64,000 bases of DNA, from positions 96,146 through 160,145 of the forward strand of contig JAFWAC010000024.1 of NCBI GenBank assembly GCA_017507805.1. The letters are read 5' to 3'. Position numbers and translations under genes: made by a program. The notes beneath the pieces were generated by a model. The model had not been told where the DNA came from and did no database searches. It saw only the letters and a program-made list of their open reading frames with translations. Source of the DNA: Clostridia bacterium (GTDB lineage Bacteria; Bacillota; Clostridia; Oscillospirales; Acutalibacteraceae). Every line of letters starts with the position of its first letter. Position 1 is the first letter of the stretch. Below are positions 1 through 9,175 of the stretch, one piece after another.

Positions 1-18
1 CGAAGGGAGAAAAACAGA

Positions 19-2739
19 TTGAAACGGCTGATAGCGGTTATCGCAGTAATACTTATAACGGTTGGTTCTGTTGTGCCGATTTCTGTATGTGCCACTTCGG
101 CAGAGGAAAATTTTCACCGTATCGGTGAAAACAGCAGTTTTTCCTCCGGGATTACGGTTGCTAATGAAGGTGAATATACCGTAAGACTTAAATATAAATG
201 TGATTTAAACAGCAGTGCAGACCCTGTAATTGGTTTGCTGATAGACGGAGTATATCCGTTTGAGGGGGCGGAAAAAATCACACTTGACCGTGGGTGGAAG
301 GATAACGCTGAACAGCGTTATGACATACAGGGAAATGAAATCCGCCCTTCGCAGTTGCAGGCAGATGTTATTTTCGAAAAAATATTGAAGGATAATAGTG
401 TTGCTTCGGATGATGTATACCTTTTTGAGCTTAATTCGGGTATTCACAAGGTTACTGTTATAACATACGAGCAACCGATAGAGCTTTATTCGGTAGAGTT
501 GGTTGAGTTTGAAAATTTGCCTGAATACAGCAAAGCGGTAGAGCAATACCGCGCATTGGGAGCAAAGGAAATACTTGATGTAAATCCGATTTTAATTCAG
601 GCAGAAAAACCGTCTTTAAAGTCGGCGCAGTCCTTGCTTTCGGTTAATGACCGCGCTTCAAGTATTACTCAGCCCTATGATGCGGTTAAGGCACGCTATA
701 ATTGTATTGGGGGAGGCCGTTGGTCAGAAAACGGTCAATGGCTTGAATGGGAAATAAATATTCCGCAAACGGGACTTTATCCGATAGCATTGCGTTGGAA
801 GCAGGACCAAAAGAATAACGATATTTCTTCAAGAGCAATTTATATTGACGGTGAAATTCCTTTTAAAGAAGCGGCAACCCTCGAATTTCCCTATAGCAAC
901 AAATGGCAGGTTTCTTTTATAGGCGAAAAGGAAACAGAGGGCGGTTATTTGTTTTATCTTACAGAGGGTAAACACACACTGCGTTTAGAGGCGACAATAG
1001 GCCGCCAGAAGGAGCTTATAGCCGATATGCAGCGGATTATAGGGCAGGCTAATCAGCTTTATCTTGATATTGTTATGGTTACGGGTCCATCACCGGATAT
1101 TAACCGTGATTACGATTATGAAAAGCTTATTCCTGATACCTTGAAGGAAATGCTTCAGGTGAGTAAGGAGCTTAAAGGGCTTGAGGCTGAGGTGATTACA
1201 CTTTCAGGCGAAAGCGGTCAAAATACCTCATCTATAAAACGGCTTTACGGTGTTATTGATAAAATGACAGAGGACAGTGAGACTATATCGCGCCGTTTAG
1301 GTGATTTTCAGGATGCGATTTCCTCTTTAGCCGTTTCCCTTACTGATATGCGTTCTCAGCCGCTTACGGTTGATTATCTGACCTTGGGCGCAAAGAAAAA
1401 CCAACTCAAGGCGGAGGGCAGTTTTTTCGCTCAGCTTATTCATTATATTAAGCAGTATATCGGTTCCTTTGCGGTGGATTACAACACCCTCGGAAACACG
1501 AAAGAATCGGATGCAGATGCGCTAAGAGTATGGCTTGGCGCGGATACCACTGTAATAGCAGCCTCGGCGGGCGGAACAGCCGGTAGAGATCAATCGCAGA
1601 TAGTGCGTGAGCTTGTGACTGATGATTTCTCATCAAATACAGGTATTCCCGTGAGTGTTCAGCTTGTAAATACAGGCTCGCTTTTGCCGGCAACCCTTGC
1701 AGGTATAGGTCCGGATGTTGCTTTGGGGCTTGCTCAAGCTACACCGGTAAATTATGCTTTGCGTAATGCACTTTATAATTTGAGTGAATTTGAGGATTGT
1801 GCCGAGATTTTAAACGGCTTTAATGACGCGGCAGTATTACCCTTTACTTTAGATGGTTCGGTATATGCTATACCGGAGACTATGGTTTATCCTATGCTTT
1901 TTTACCGCAGCGATATACTTTCAGAATGCGGTGTGGAATTAGATGAGCTGGAAACCTGGGACAGTCTTTTGCAGGTGGCATTGCCAAAGCTTCAAATGAA
2001 ATATCTGGAGTTTGGAGTGCCAGCTACATATAACACTTTTTCTACGCTTTTACTGCAAAATGGCGGAGCAATGTATAACGAGGAGCATACTGCTTCTGCC
2101 TTTAATTCAACACAGGGAATGGCGGCTTTTAAGCTTATGACCTCGCTTTATACAGAATACCGCCTTGATTTGAGCTTTAACTTCCTCAATCGCTTCAGAA
2201 GCGGTCAAATGCCTCTTGCAATACAGGATTATACAATGTATAACCAGATTTCCGTGTATGCTCCTGAAATTGAAGGGCTTTGGGGAATGCTTCCGGTTTG
2301 CGGAATAAAGGATGCGGCAGGTCAGGTTAATCGTACCGTTGCAGGTACTATGACCGGCTGCGGAATTACCTCGTATTCCAAGCTTAAAGAGGAGGCTTGG
2401 GAGTTTGTAAAGTGGTGGACAAAGGCGGAAACCCAAATTGAATTTTCTCAGGCGCTCGAAGCGGTGTTGGGTACTGCTGCGCGTAATCCTACCGCAAATC
2501 TTGAGGCACGCGAAAGCCTTGCGTGGAGCAGTGATATAAAGGATGCATTAAGGATGCAGGAGGCTTCACTTTCCTGTATCCCCGAAATTGCCGGTGGGTA
2601 TTACAGCTCCAGAAATTATGATTTCGCATTCAGAGATGTTGTGTATGAGGGTAAAGATATTAAGGCAACCCTTAACTCTGCGGCTGAAAGCATTGATACT
2701 GAAATAGCAGAAAAAAGGAATGAATTTTACGGTGAATAA
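19..2739 (+). CDS. Large extracellular solute-binding protein with N-terminal carbohydrate-binding-like modules
   Basis: Probable sugar-capture component of an ABC importer, exported and held at the cell surface. A hydrophobic signal segment covers residues 1-25, with no proper lipobox cysteine. Residues about 30-165 and 200-350 look like two beta-sandwich carbohydrate-binding modules; both contain an IDG(E/V)xPF-type motif. A helical stretch follows (about 350-490). Residues about 505-890 resemble a family 1 solute-binding protein (WLGADTTV, TGIPVSVQLV, GPDVALGLA, MLFYRSDIL, ETWDSLLQ). At 906 residues it is about twice the usual length. TTG start, with AGGGAG at 4-9 about nine bases upstream. 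It sits directly ahead of a permease pair and is paralogous to the protein at 50612. The operon probably begins upstream of the window. The binding-protein call is firm; the substrate is unknown. Confidence 0.85.
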   Translation: MKRLIAVIAVILITVGSVVPISVCATSAEENFHRIGENSSFSSGITVANEGEYTVRLKYKCDLNSSADPVIGLLIDGVYPFEGAEKITLDRGWKDNAEQRYDIQGNEIRPSQLQADVIFEKILKDNSVASDDVYLFELNSGIHKVTVITYEQPIELYSVELVEFENLPEYSKAVEQYRALGAKEILDVNPILIQAEKPSLKSAQSLLSVNDRASSITQPYDAVKARYNCIGGGRWSENGQWLEWEINIPQTGLYPIALRWKQDQKNNDISSRAIYIDGEIPFKEAATLEFPYSNKWQVSFIGEKETEGGYLFYLTEGKHTLRLEATIGRQKELIADMQRIIGQANQLYLDIVMVTGPSPDINRDYDYEKLIPDTLKEMLQVSKELKGLEAEVITLSGESGQNTSSIKRLYGVIDKMTEDSETISRRLGDFQDAISSLAVSLTDMRSQPLTVDYLTLGAKKNQLKAEGSFFAQLIHYIKQYIGSFAVDYNTLGNTKESDADALRVWLGADTTVIAASAGGTAGRDQSQIVRELVTDDFSSNTGIPVSVQLVNTGSLLPATLAGIGPDVALGLAQATPVNYALRNALYNLSEFEDCAEILNGFNDAAVLPFTLDGSVYAIPETMVYPMLFYRSDILSECGVELDELETWDSLLQVALPKLQMKYLEFGVPATYNTFSTLLLQNGGAMYNEEHTASAFNSTQGMAAFKLMTSLYTEYRLDLSFNFLNRFRSGQMPLAIQDYTMYNQISVYAPEIEGLWGMLPVCGIKDAAGQVNRTVAGTMTGCGITSYSKLKEEAWEFVKWWTKAETQIEFSQALEAVLGTAARNPTANLEARESLAWSSDIKDALRMQEASLSCIPEIAGGYYSSRNYDFAFRDVVYEGKDIKATLNSAAESIDTEIAEKRNEFYGE

Positions 2740-2750
2740 GGGGTGAAACA

Positions 2751-3641
2751 GTGAAGGTTAGAGGATTTTTCAGAAAATACGGCGAGGATTATCTGTTTGC
2801 ATTACCGTATATGTTGCTTTTTACGGTTTTCACTGTTTTACCGGTTTTAATTTCGGTAGTTTTAAGCTTTAGTTATTTTAATGTGCTTGAATCACCTGAA
2901 TTTATCGGACTTGGCAATTATACTAAGATGTTTGTAAATGACAATCTCACGGTTAAAGCCTTTTCAAATACAGTTATTATTGCTATGATTGTAGGCCCCG
3001 GAGGATATTTGCTTAGCATTGCTCTTGCGTGGATTATAAGTGAATTTCCGCGCGGACTTCGTTCTGTGCTGACCTTGCTTTTGTATGCTCCGTCCATTTC
3101 GGGAAGTGCATATATGATATGGCAGATTATTTACAGCGGTGACCAATACGGTTGGCTTAACGGAATTTTAATGTCTCTTAATTTGATTTATGAACCGATA
3201 CAATGGCTTACCGATACAAGCTATATGATGGTTGCGGCTATAATAGCAATTTTGTGGACCAGCTTAGGCACCGGCTTTTTATCCTTCATAGCAGGCTTTC
3301 AGTCTATGGACAGAAAGCTTTTCGAAGCGGCTGCCGTGGACGGAATTAAAAACCGTTTTCAGGAGCTTTGGTATATCACACTTCCGTCTATCAGACCGCA
3401 GCTTATGTTTGGCGCGGTTATGTCCATTACCGCATCATTCGGTGTGGGTGATATTATAAATGGTCTTTTCGGATTTCCAAGTACCAATTATGCACTTTAT
3501 ACCGTTGTTCATATGCTTCAGGATTATGGCTCCACAAGGTTTGAGATGGGTTATGCGTCTGCTATAGCGACCGTTTTGTTCCTGTTAATGATAATCATTA
3601 ATAAGGTAGTCCAAAAAGTTTTATCAAAGGTGGGGGAATAG
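2751..3641 (+). CDS. Sugar ABC transporter permease (UgpA/MalF-like)
   Basis: Inner-membrane channel subunit of a CUT1-type carbohydrate ABC importer. Six hydrophobic segments are visible in 296 residues, the usual length. The EAA loop that docks the ATPase lies near residues 192-212 (EAAAVDG then LPSIRPQL). GTG start with AAGGGGTGA just upstream; the gap from the preceding gene is 11 bases. It pairs with the permease at 3644, presumably with the binding protein at 19 supplying substrate. No ATPase gene lies in the window, so a shared MsmK/MsmX-type ATPase elsewhere is inferred. Closest relative in the window is the permease at 53504, with the same position in its cassette and motifs such as SLGTGFLSFIAG versus SFGSGFLSFIAG. 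Confidence 0.93.
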   Translation: MKVRGFFRKYGEDYLFALPYMLLFTVFTVLPVLISVVLSFSYFNVLESPEFIGLGNYTKMFVNDNLTVKAFSNTVIIAMIVGPGGYLLSIALAWIISEFPRGLRSVLTLLLYAPSISGSAYMIWQIIYSGDQYGWLNGILMSLNLIYEPIQWLTDTSYMMVAAIIAILWTSLGTGFLSFIAGFQSMDRKLFEAAAVDGIKNRFQELWYITLPSIRPQLMFGAVMSITASFGVGDIINGLFGFPSTNYALYTVVHMLQDYGSTRFEMGYASAIATVLFLLMIIINKVVQKVLSKVGE

Positions 3642-3643
3642 GT

Positions 3644-4516
3644 ATGAAAAAAATTAAGATTCTCCCCACCTCGCATAAGGTAAACCGTTCGTTTGGCGGC
3701 ACTGTCGGACTTTTTCTTTTCATTTTAACAGTAGCTTGCTTTATGGCATTACCGATGGTGCTTATTATAAGCAATTCATTTAAGCCTTTGGATGAATTGT
3801 GGGCATTTCCTCCTAAGCTGTTTCCCGTACAGCCCACACTCCGTAATTATTCTGATATGATGGATGTAATGGCAGATTCACTTGTTCCGTTTACACGGTA
3901 TTTAAGTAATACGGTATTTATCACCTTTGCAGGTACGCTGGGACATATTATTCTTTCGTCTATGTGCGCTTTTGTTTTTGCAAAGAAAAGCTTTCCGGGA
4001 CGCAAAGTGATGTTTGAAACGGTTGTTCTTACACTTATGTTTAATGCTACCGTTACTGCTATACCTAATTATCTTGTGATGGCGAAGCTTGGCTGGATAA
4101 ACACCCTGTTTTCTTTGGTGGTGCCTGCTCTTGCTTCTCCCTTGGGGCTTTATCTGATGAAGCAGTTTATGGAGCAATCCATTCCGGATGCTTTGATAGA
4201 GGCTTCCCGAGTTGACGGAGCTTCACAGTTCGTTATATTTTGGCGTATTGTAATGCCGAATGTCAAGCCTGCATGGCTTACACTTATGTTGCTTTCGGTA
4301 CAAAGCCTTTGGAATATAGGAGGAACTACATATATTTTCAGCGATGAGAAAAAGACCTTGGCTTATGCGTTGCATCAAATTACAACTGCCGGTATAGCAA
4401 GGGCAGGTGTAAGCGCCGCCGTTTCGGTGGTATTAATGAGTGTGCCTATCGGTATTTTTCTTTTTAGTCAGAGTAAGATTATTGAAACTATGGCAGCTTC
4501 CGGCATGAAGGATTAA
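3644..4516 (+). CDS. Carbohydrate ABC transporter permease (UgpE/MalG-like)
   Basis: Second membrane subunit of the importer, 290 residues with six hydrophobic segments. The EAA loop reads EASRVDGASQF followed by IVMPNVKPAW, the form usual in MalG-like partners. A short basic cytoplasmic N-terminus (KVNRSFGGTVG) is shared with the paralogue at 54438 (RVNLSRSFGGTLG). ATG start two bases after the preceding stop, with GGGGG and AATAGG upstream, so it is probably translationally coupled to its partner permease. It would act with the permease at 2751 and the binding protein at 19. Substrate unknown, presumably an oligosaccharide. Confidence 0.93.
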   Translation: MKKIKILPTSHKVNRSFGGTVGLFLFILTVACFMALPMVLIISNSFKPLDELWAFPPKLFPVQPTLRNYSDMMDVMADSLVPFTRYLSNTVFITFAGTLGHIILSSMCAFVFAKKSFPGRKVMFETVVLTLMFNATVTAIPNYLVMAKLGWINTLFSLVVPALASPLGLYLMKQFMEQSIPDALIEASRVDGASQFVIFWRIVMPNVKPAWLTLMLLSVQSLWNIGGTTYIFSDEKKTLAYALHQITTAGIARAGVSAAVSVVLMSVPIGIFLFSQSKIIETMAASGMKD

Positions 4517-4532
4517 CGAAAGGATGGGAAAT

Positions 4533-6614
4533 TTGATCAAAAAATTATCTTGCATTTTGCTTGCTTTTATGTTACTCAGCCTTTGCGTGTTCACCGCCGC
4601 TGCTTCGGTTGATGTCAGTGACGGTATTGCTTATAATTCTTATACATACGATAACGATTTTGAGCCTGTTGCCATACCTGCACCCTTTACCGCTGTGCGT
4701 GAGGTTAGCGGAGGTGTTGTCGGAGCTTCAAATTTTTTATCGCCTGCCGATATATGCTATTCATCGGAAAGCGGATATATTTATATTGCCGATTCGGGTA
4801 ACAACGCTGTTGTTGTGCTTGATAGCAATTATAACCATGTTATAACACTTTCTGTTTTTGACAACGGCGGCAAAAGCGATTCATTAATATCACCCTCAAG
4901 TATGTCAGAGCGTGACGGTAAGCTTTATGTTGCCGATACAGGTAACAGCAGAATTGTTTGTTTCAATGTATCTGATTTCAGTCTTTTGAAAATATACCCA
5001 AAGCCCGTAATTTCACAGCTCGGGGAATATAGCTATAAACCTACCAGACTTTGTGTTGATATGGCAGGCAGAATATATGTTGTGGCACAAGGTATCAATA
5101 AAGGACTGTTGTTGCTTAATGAGGAGGGCATTTTCCAGGCGTTTCTGGGTGCTCCCGATGTTGTTGTGGATTTTTGGGACGGTCTTTGGAAAAAAATATT
5201 GGGAAAAGAACAGCGAAGCGGACTTTTGAGCGCTGTACCGACAGAATATAACAGTGTTTCAATAGATGAAAAGGGCTTTCTTTATGCCACAACACAATCT
5301 CAGGATGTGGAACCGATAGTGAAGCTTAATTCACAGGGCGAAAATGTTTTATATTACACAGATAACTATTATCCTAATGCAGACGGTTGGTACACTAAGG
5401 CAAAAATACAACCATTTGTTGTGGATATGACACAGGATGACAAGGGTAACTATTTTTTGCTCGACAGTAAAACAGGTAGAATATACGGCTATGATGTGCA
5501 AGGAAATATGCTCTACGCCTTCAGCGGTATCGGTCGGCAGATAGGCACCTCTTATTCTCCGTGTGCCATTGAATATATTGACGGAAAGCTTATAGTGTTA
5601 GACGGTTTTTACGGCACCTTCACTATATATGAGCGCACAGAATTTGGTAATGATATTTATCTTGCAAGCTCTTATATGGAAATGGGCGACTATGAGCAGG
5701 CAGAAATTTATTGGAATAATGTATACCGCACAGTTCCTGCTTATATACCTGCCTGTATAGGCATTGGCAGAATTGCTACATATAACGGGGAATATACCGA
5801 GGCTTTGTCAATGCTGGAATATACCCAAAGCAAGGACTACTATTCCGAGGCTTTCGTTCTTTTCAGAAAGACAGTAATGCAGCAACAATTTGATACTGTT
5901 GTAATTGTGCTGACAATTATCGGGGTTGCTGCAGTTGCCATTATGGTTCTGCAAAGAAAAAAGAAAATTTTCTCTGCTGTTTTAAACAATAAATTAATTT
6001 CCGATTACAGGTATGCTTCTTATTGCTGTTTTCATCCCTTTGACGGTTTTTGGGATTTGAAGCGCGAAAAGAGAGGAAATTTGCGTACCGCAAATATACT
6101 TTTTCTTTTGTTTACAGTTCTGTGTGCTTTGCGAATCCAAATGTCGGGATTTTTATTCTCCAACGGTAATAACGGAGATATAAATGTCATCGTTGAGCTT
6201 CTTAAGGTATTGCTTCCTCTCATACTTTGGTGTATTTCCAATTGGTGCTTTACTACCTTGATGGACGGTGAGGGAAGCTTTAAGGATATTTATATCGCTT
6301 TATGCTATTCCTTAAAGCCGTATATTACGGCGGCGGTACCGTTGCTGTTGCTTTCACATTTTTTAACTGCCGAGGAAGCATTTATATATACCACCCTTGA
6401 CCAAATTGTTTGGATATGGGTGATAGCACTTATATTTTTAAGTATGGTTACAACACACGATTATTCGATGTCTAAGGGTGTTTTAACGGCAATTCTTTCT
6501 TTGGTCGGAGTTGCGCTGATGATATTTATAGGCATTGTATTTTCAAATATGGTTGAGGATTTTATTGAGTTTGCAGGCGATATTTATCGTGAGCTTATGT
6601 ATCGGTTTTATTGA
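4533..6614 (+). CDS. NHL-repeat / TPR / Yip1-like membrane protein
   Basis: Multi-domain membrane protein of unknown function. After a signal segment, residues about 60-370 form an NHL-type beta-propeller (repeated YIADSGNNAV, LYVADTGNSRIV and GRIYGYD patterns). Residues about 375-440 look like one or two TPR helices (YMEMGDYEQAEIYW, YNGEYTEALSML). A transmembrane helix lies near 455-475. Residues about 500-690 form a multi-pass region resembling the Yip1 family. I chose the TTG at 4533 because AAAGGA (4519-4524) is correctly spaced to it. An in-frame ATG at 4524 overlaps that site. The gene sits between the permease pair and the DUF5696 gene and has a paralogue of like architecture at 55351. 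A role in sensing or organising the transporter is only a guess. Confidence 0.75.
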   Translation: MIKKLSCILLAFMLLSLCVFTAAASVDVSDGIAYNSYTYDNDFEPVAIPAPFTAVREVSGGVVGASNFLSPADICYSSESGYIYIADSGNNAVVVLDSNYNHVITLSVFDNGGKSDSLISPSSMSERDGKLYVADTGNSRIVCFNVSDFSLLKIYPKPVISQLGEYSYKPTRLCVDMAGRIYVVAQGINKGLLLLNEEGIFQAFLGAPDVVVDFWDGLWKKILGKEQRSGLLSAVPTEYNSVSIDEKGFLYATTQSQDVEPIVKLNSQGENVLYYTDNYYPNADGWYTKAKIQPFVVDMTQDDKGNYFLLDSKTGRIYGYDVQGNMLYAFSGIGRQIGTSYSPCAIEYIDGKLIVLDGFYGTFTIYERTEFGNDIYLASSYMEMGDYEQAEIYWNNVYRTVPAYIPACIGIGRIATYNGEYTEALSMLEYTQSKDYYSEAFVLFRKTVMQQQFDTVVIVLTIIGVAAVAIMVLQRKKKIFSAVLNNKLISDYRYASYCCFHPFDGFWDLKREKRGNLRTANILFLLFTVLCALRIQMSGFLFSNGNNGDINVIVELLKVLLPLILWCISNWCFTTLMDGEGSFKDIYIALCYSLKPYITAAVPLLLLSHFLTAEEAFIYTTLDQIVWIWVIALIFLSMVTTHDYSMSKGVLTAILSLVGVALMIFIGIVFSNMVEDFIEFAGDIYRELMYRFY

Positions 6615-6625
6615 GGTGGGGAATT

Positions 6626-9175
6626 ATGAAAAATATTAAAATATTCTTTGCTCCGCTTTGTACCGTACTTGCACTTTGCTGTTTTATAAGCGGTTGCGGA
6701 TTGAAGGCTTCTAACCCCATTAAGCAAACCGTTTCTGAGAATGGCATTAAATGGTCACAAGCAACGGATTCTGTTTTGCTTGAAAATGACCGTATTGCAT
6801 TCCGACTTGATGCTTCTACATCCCATTTCAAAGTCAGGGATAAGCTTATGGGTGTGGAATATATTTCCGTACCCGACAGCTGTGCGGAGCTTGATGAAAC
6901 ATATTCATCGGTATCAAGTGAAATAGCCGTTAAATATTATGAAAGCACCTCAGGAACCACAAATTATATTTATTCGGGTATAAACAGTGTGGATTACGGC
7001 GCTTTTAAGGTAGAGGCTGCCGATAATGCAGTGCGTGTTACATATACTCTGCGTTTTACAGAGCAGGCGGTTCTGGCACCGGTGGTATTAACCGAGGAAC
7101 GCTTTGAAGAATTGCTTGAAAATATGGAAGCTTCGCATCAGCGCAAGATGAGGCTTTACTATAAAAAGTATTCGCCCGAAAAAAAGACCGAAAAATATAA
7201 GGAATACCTGAAGCAGTACGATTATCTTGAAAAAAATGCTCTTTATATTTTCAAAACCAATGCTACCGAGCTTGATAAAATTGAGGTTTCGGAATATGTG
7301 CTTGGCGCAGGATACAGCGACAGTAGATATGTTGAGGATCTGGAACAGATAGGTGTTGAAAATGAGGATATTGATTTGCCGCTTTCCTATGTGATTCCTG
7401 TTGAATATCGGTTGGAGCCTGACGGCTTTACTGCTGAAATTCGCACGGATTTGATACAAATCGGAAACCCAAGGTATGAAATCAATGAAATCCTACTTTT
7501 GCCTTGGCTTGGCACGGCTCAAAAATCAAGCGGGGGATTTGCTGTTTTACCGGATGGTAGCGGCGCGGTTGTAAATTTTGACTGTGCTGACGATGCGGTT
7601 TACAGCAACCGCTTCTTCGGCAGTGATCCTGCAAAGGATTCTGAGGCTTCTTCAAAGCTGATACAAAACTCCTGTATGAATATGGCGGCTGCAAATTTCG
7701 GCACAGGCTCGTTTCTGGCTGTTGTCGAGAGCTGTGCTGCACAAGGCTCATATAATTTAAAAAGACAGGGTAAGGGAAATTATCAGGATAGTGTGTATAT
7801 GTCGTTTGAGGTGTATAACTCTGATGAAACACCTATACGGCGCGAGAAATCTCTGTTTCTTGTATCGGATGTTGCAGTTTCGGAAAATCCGTCTGTACGG
7901 TATATATTGTTAGGAAAGACATCGCCTTGGGAAATCGGAACGGCATATAAAAATTATCTTATAAGCAAGGGCGTTCTTGCGAAAGAAAAGACCTCGGAAT
8001 ATCCTATCTATCTTGAGTTTACAGGGTATATCACGGTTCCCGCCTCATTCCTTGGTATTCCTTATGAAAAAAAGGTTACACTTTCCACTCTTAAGGATAT
8101 AACAGACTATGTTGAACGCCTTAGCGCCCAAGGTATTAAAAATATTGTTATCCGCTTGAAAAACTTTGGTTTCGGTGGGGAAAAGCATAAAATTCAAAAT
8201 AAGTTTTCACTTTATTCGGGGGTTGGTACTGCAGATGAGCTTGTTGCATTGTCGAAGCTTCTGAATGGATTAGGCGGAAAATTGTATCTTGAAAATGATT
8301 GCTCGGTTATATACAGAGATACATTATTTGACGGATTTTATACCTTTAAAAATACCGCAAGACAGCTTGATAACACAATAGCAACAAAGCACAGCTTTAA
8401 TCTTGTGACCGGAGAAAAGGACAACGACGAGCTTTCCGGTTACTATGTTGCCCCTGCGTACTACAAAACAGTCGCAACCGGTTTTGCAGGCTCTGCATTG
8501 GAGAAGTTCGGAGCTGACAGCTTTGGAATTTCACTTAGCTTCGCCGGCAAGACAGTTATATCCGATTTTTCTGACACGCATATATCTGACCGTTGTGCAA
8601 CGGTAGGCTATATTAAAAATACGGTGTCAGCAGTAAACGAGCTTGTACCCGGTGTTATGACCGATGTGGGCAACATATATGCATTGGGACTTGCAGAGCA
8701 TATTTTGAATATGCCGCTTTCATCTTCAATGCTTAATATACAAAGCTATTCTTTGCCTGTTTATCAAATGGCTGTTCGTTCTTATATTGATTATGCCGGA
8801 AATGCAATAAATATTAACGCTGACCCTATAAGGGAGTATTTGCGCAGTGCCGCTGTCGGTGGCAGCCTTTATTACTCCTTTATCACTCGCACAGATGCAT
8901 TGCTTGAGGTGGGTGCAGGTCAAAAGGCATATCCGGGCGGTTGCAATGAATATTTTGATACGCTGGTTAAACAATATGGCAAAATGTATAGCTTAAACAA
9001 GGCGGTCTCGGGTGCGGAAATTGCTGAATACCGACCTTTGAGCGAAAATGTTTTTATCACAGCTTATGATAGCGGTGTCAGTGTGATCACTAATTTTTCG
9101 GATGGTGCATTTCAATATAAAGGACAGACGGTAAATGCTTATGAGTTTATCTGTGAGGAGGGGGAAATCAGTTGA
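6626..9175 (+). CDS. DUF5696-type lipoprotein
   Basis: Exported lipoprotein of unknown function, about 849 residues. A lipobox (ISGC) ends the signal peptide near residue 25. The middle carries a motif (LPDGSGAVVNF, near residue 315) that is also in the paralogue at 57473 (IPDGSGALIDF). Both proteins then continue into a region with alternating strands and helices suggesting a TIM-barrel. I place it in the DUF5696 group from memory of that family's company with sugar ABC permeases; no search was run. ATG at 6626 follows GAGGTGGGG and is preferred over a TTG at 6611 that overlaps the previous stop. Its last bases overlap the next permease gene, so they are translated together. It might be a surface glycosidase or a binding partner; neither is shown. 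Confidence 0.75.
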   Translation: MKNIKIFFAPLCTVLALCCFISGCGLKASNPIKQTVSENGIKWSQATDSVLLENDRIAFRLDASTSHFKVRDKLMGVEYISVPDSCAELDETYSSVSSEIAVKYYESTSGTTNYIYSGINSVDYGAFKVEAADNAVRVTYTLRFTEQAVLAPVVLTEERFEELLENMEASHQRKMRLYYKKYSPEKKTEKYKEYLKQYDYLEKNALYIFKTNATELDKIEVSEYVLGAGYSDSRYVEDLEQIGVENEDIDLPLSYVIPVEYRLEPDGFTAEIRTDLIQIGNPRYEINEILLLPWLGTAQKSSGGFAVLPDGSGAVVNFDCADDAVYSNRFFGSDPAKDSEASSKLIQNSCMNMAAANFGTGSFLAVVESCAAQGSYNLKRQGKGNYQDSVYMSFEVYNSDETPIRREKSLFLVSDVAVSENPSVRYILLGKTSPWEIGTAYKNYLISKGVLAKEKTSEYPIYLEFTGYITVPASFLGIPYEKKVTLSTLKDITDYVERLSAQGIKNIVIRLKNFGFGGEKHKIQNKFSLYSGVGTADELVALSKLLNGLGGKLYLENDCSVIYRDTLFDGFYTFKNTARQLDNTIATKHSFNLVTGEKDNDELSGYYVAPAYYKTVATGFAGSALEKFGADSFGISLSFAGKTVISDFSDTHISDRCATVGYIKNTVSAVNELVPGVMTDVGNIYALGLAEHILNMPLSSSMLNIQSYSLPVYQMAVRSYIDYAGNAININADPIREYLRSAAVGGSLYYSFITRTDALLEVGAGQKAYPGGCNEYFDTLVKQYGKMYSLNKAVSGAEIAEYRPLSENVFITAYDSGVSVITNFSDGAFQYKGQTVNAYEFICEEGEIS

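Noticed and set aside
19-100. Lipoprotein signal in the first binding protein
   Set aside because: The only early cysteine is preceded by Val (ISVC), not Gly, Ala or Ser, so the lipobox rule fails.
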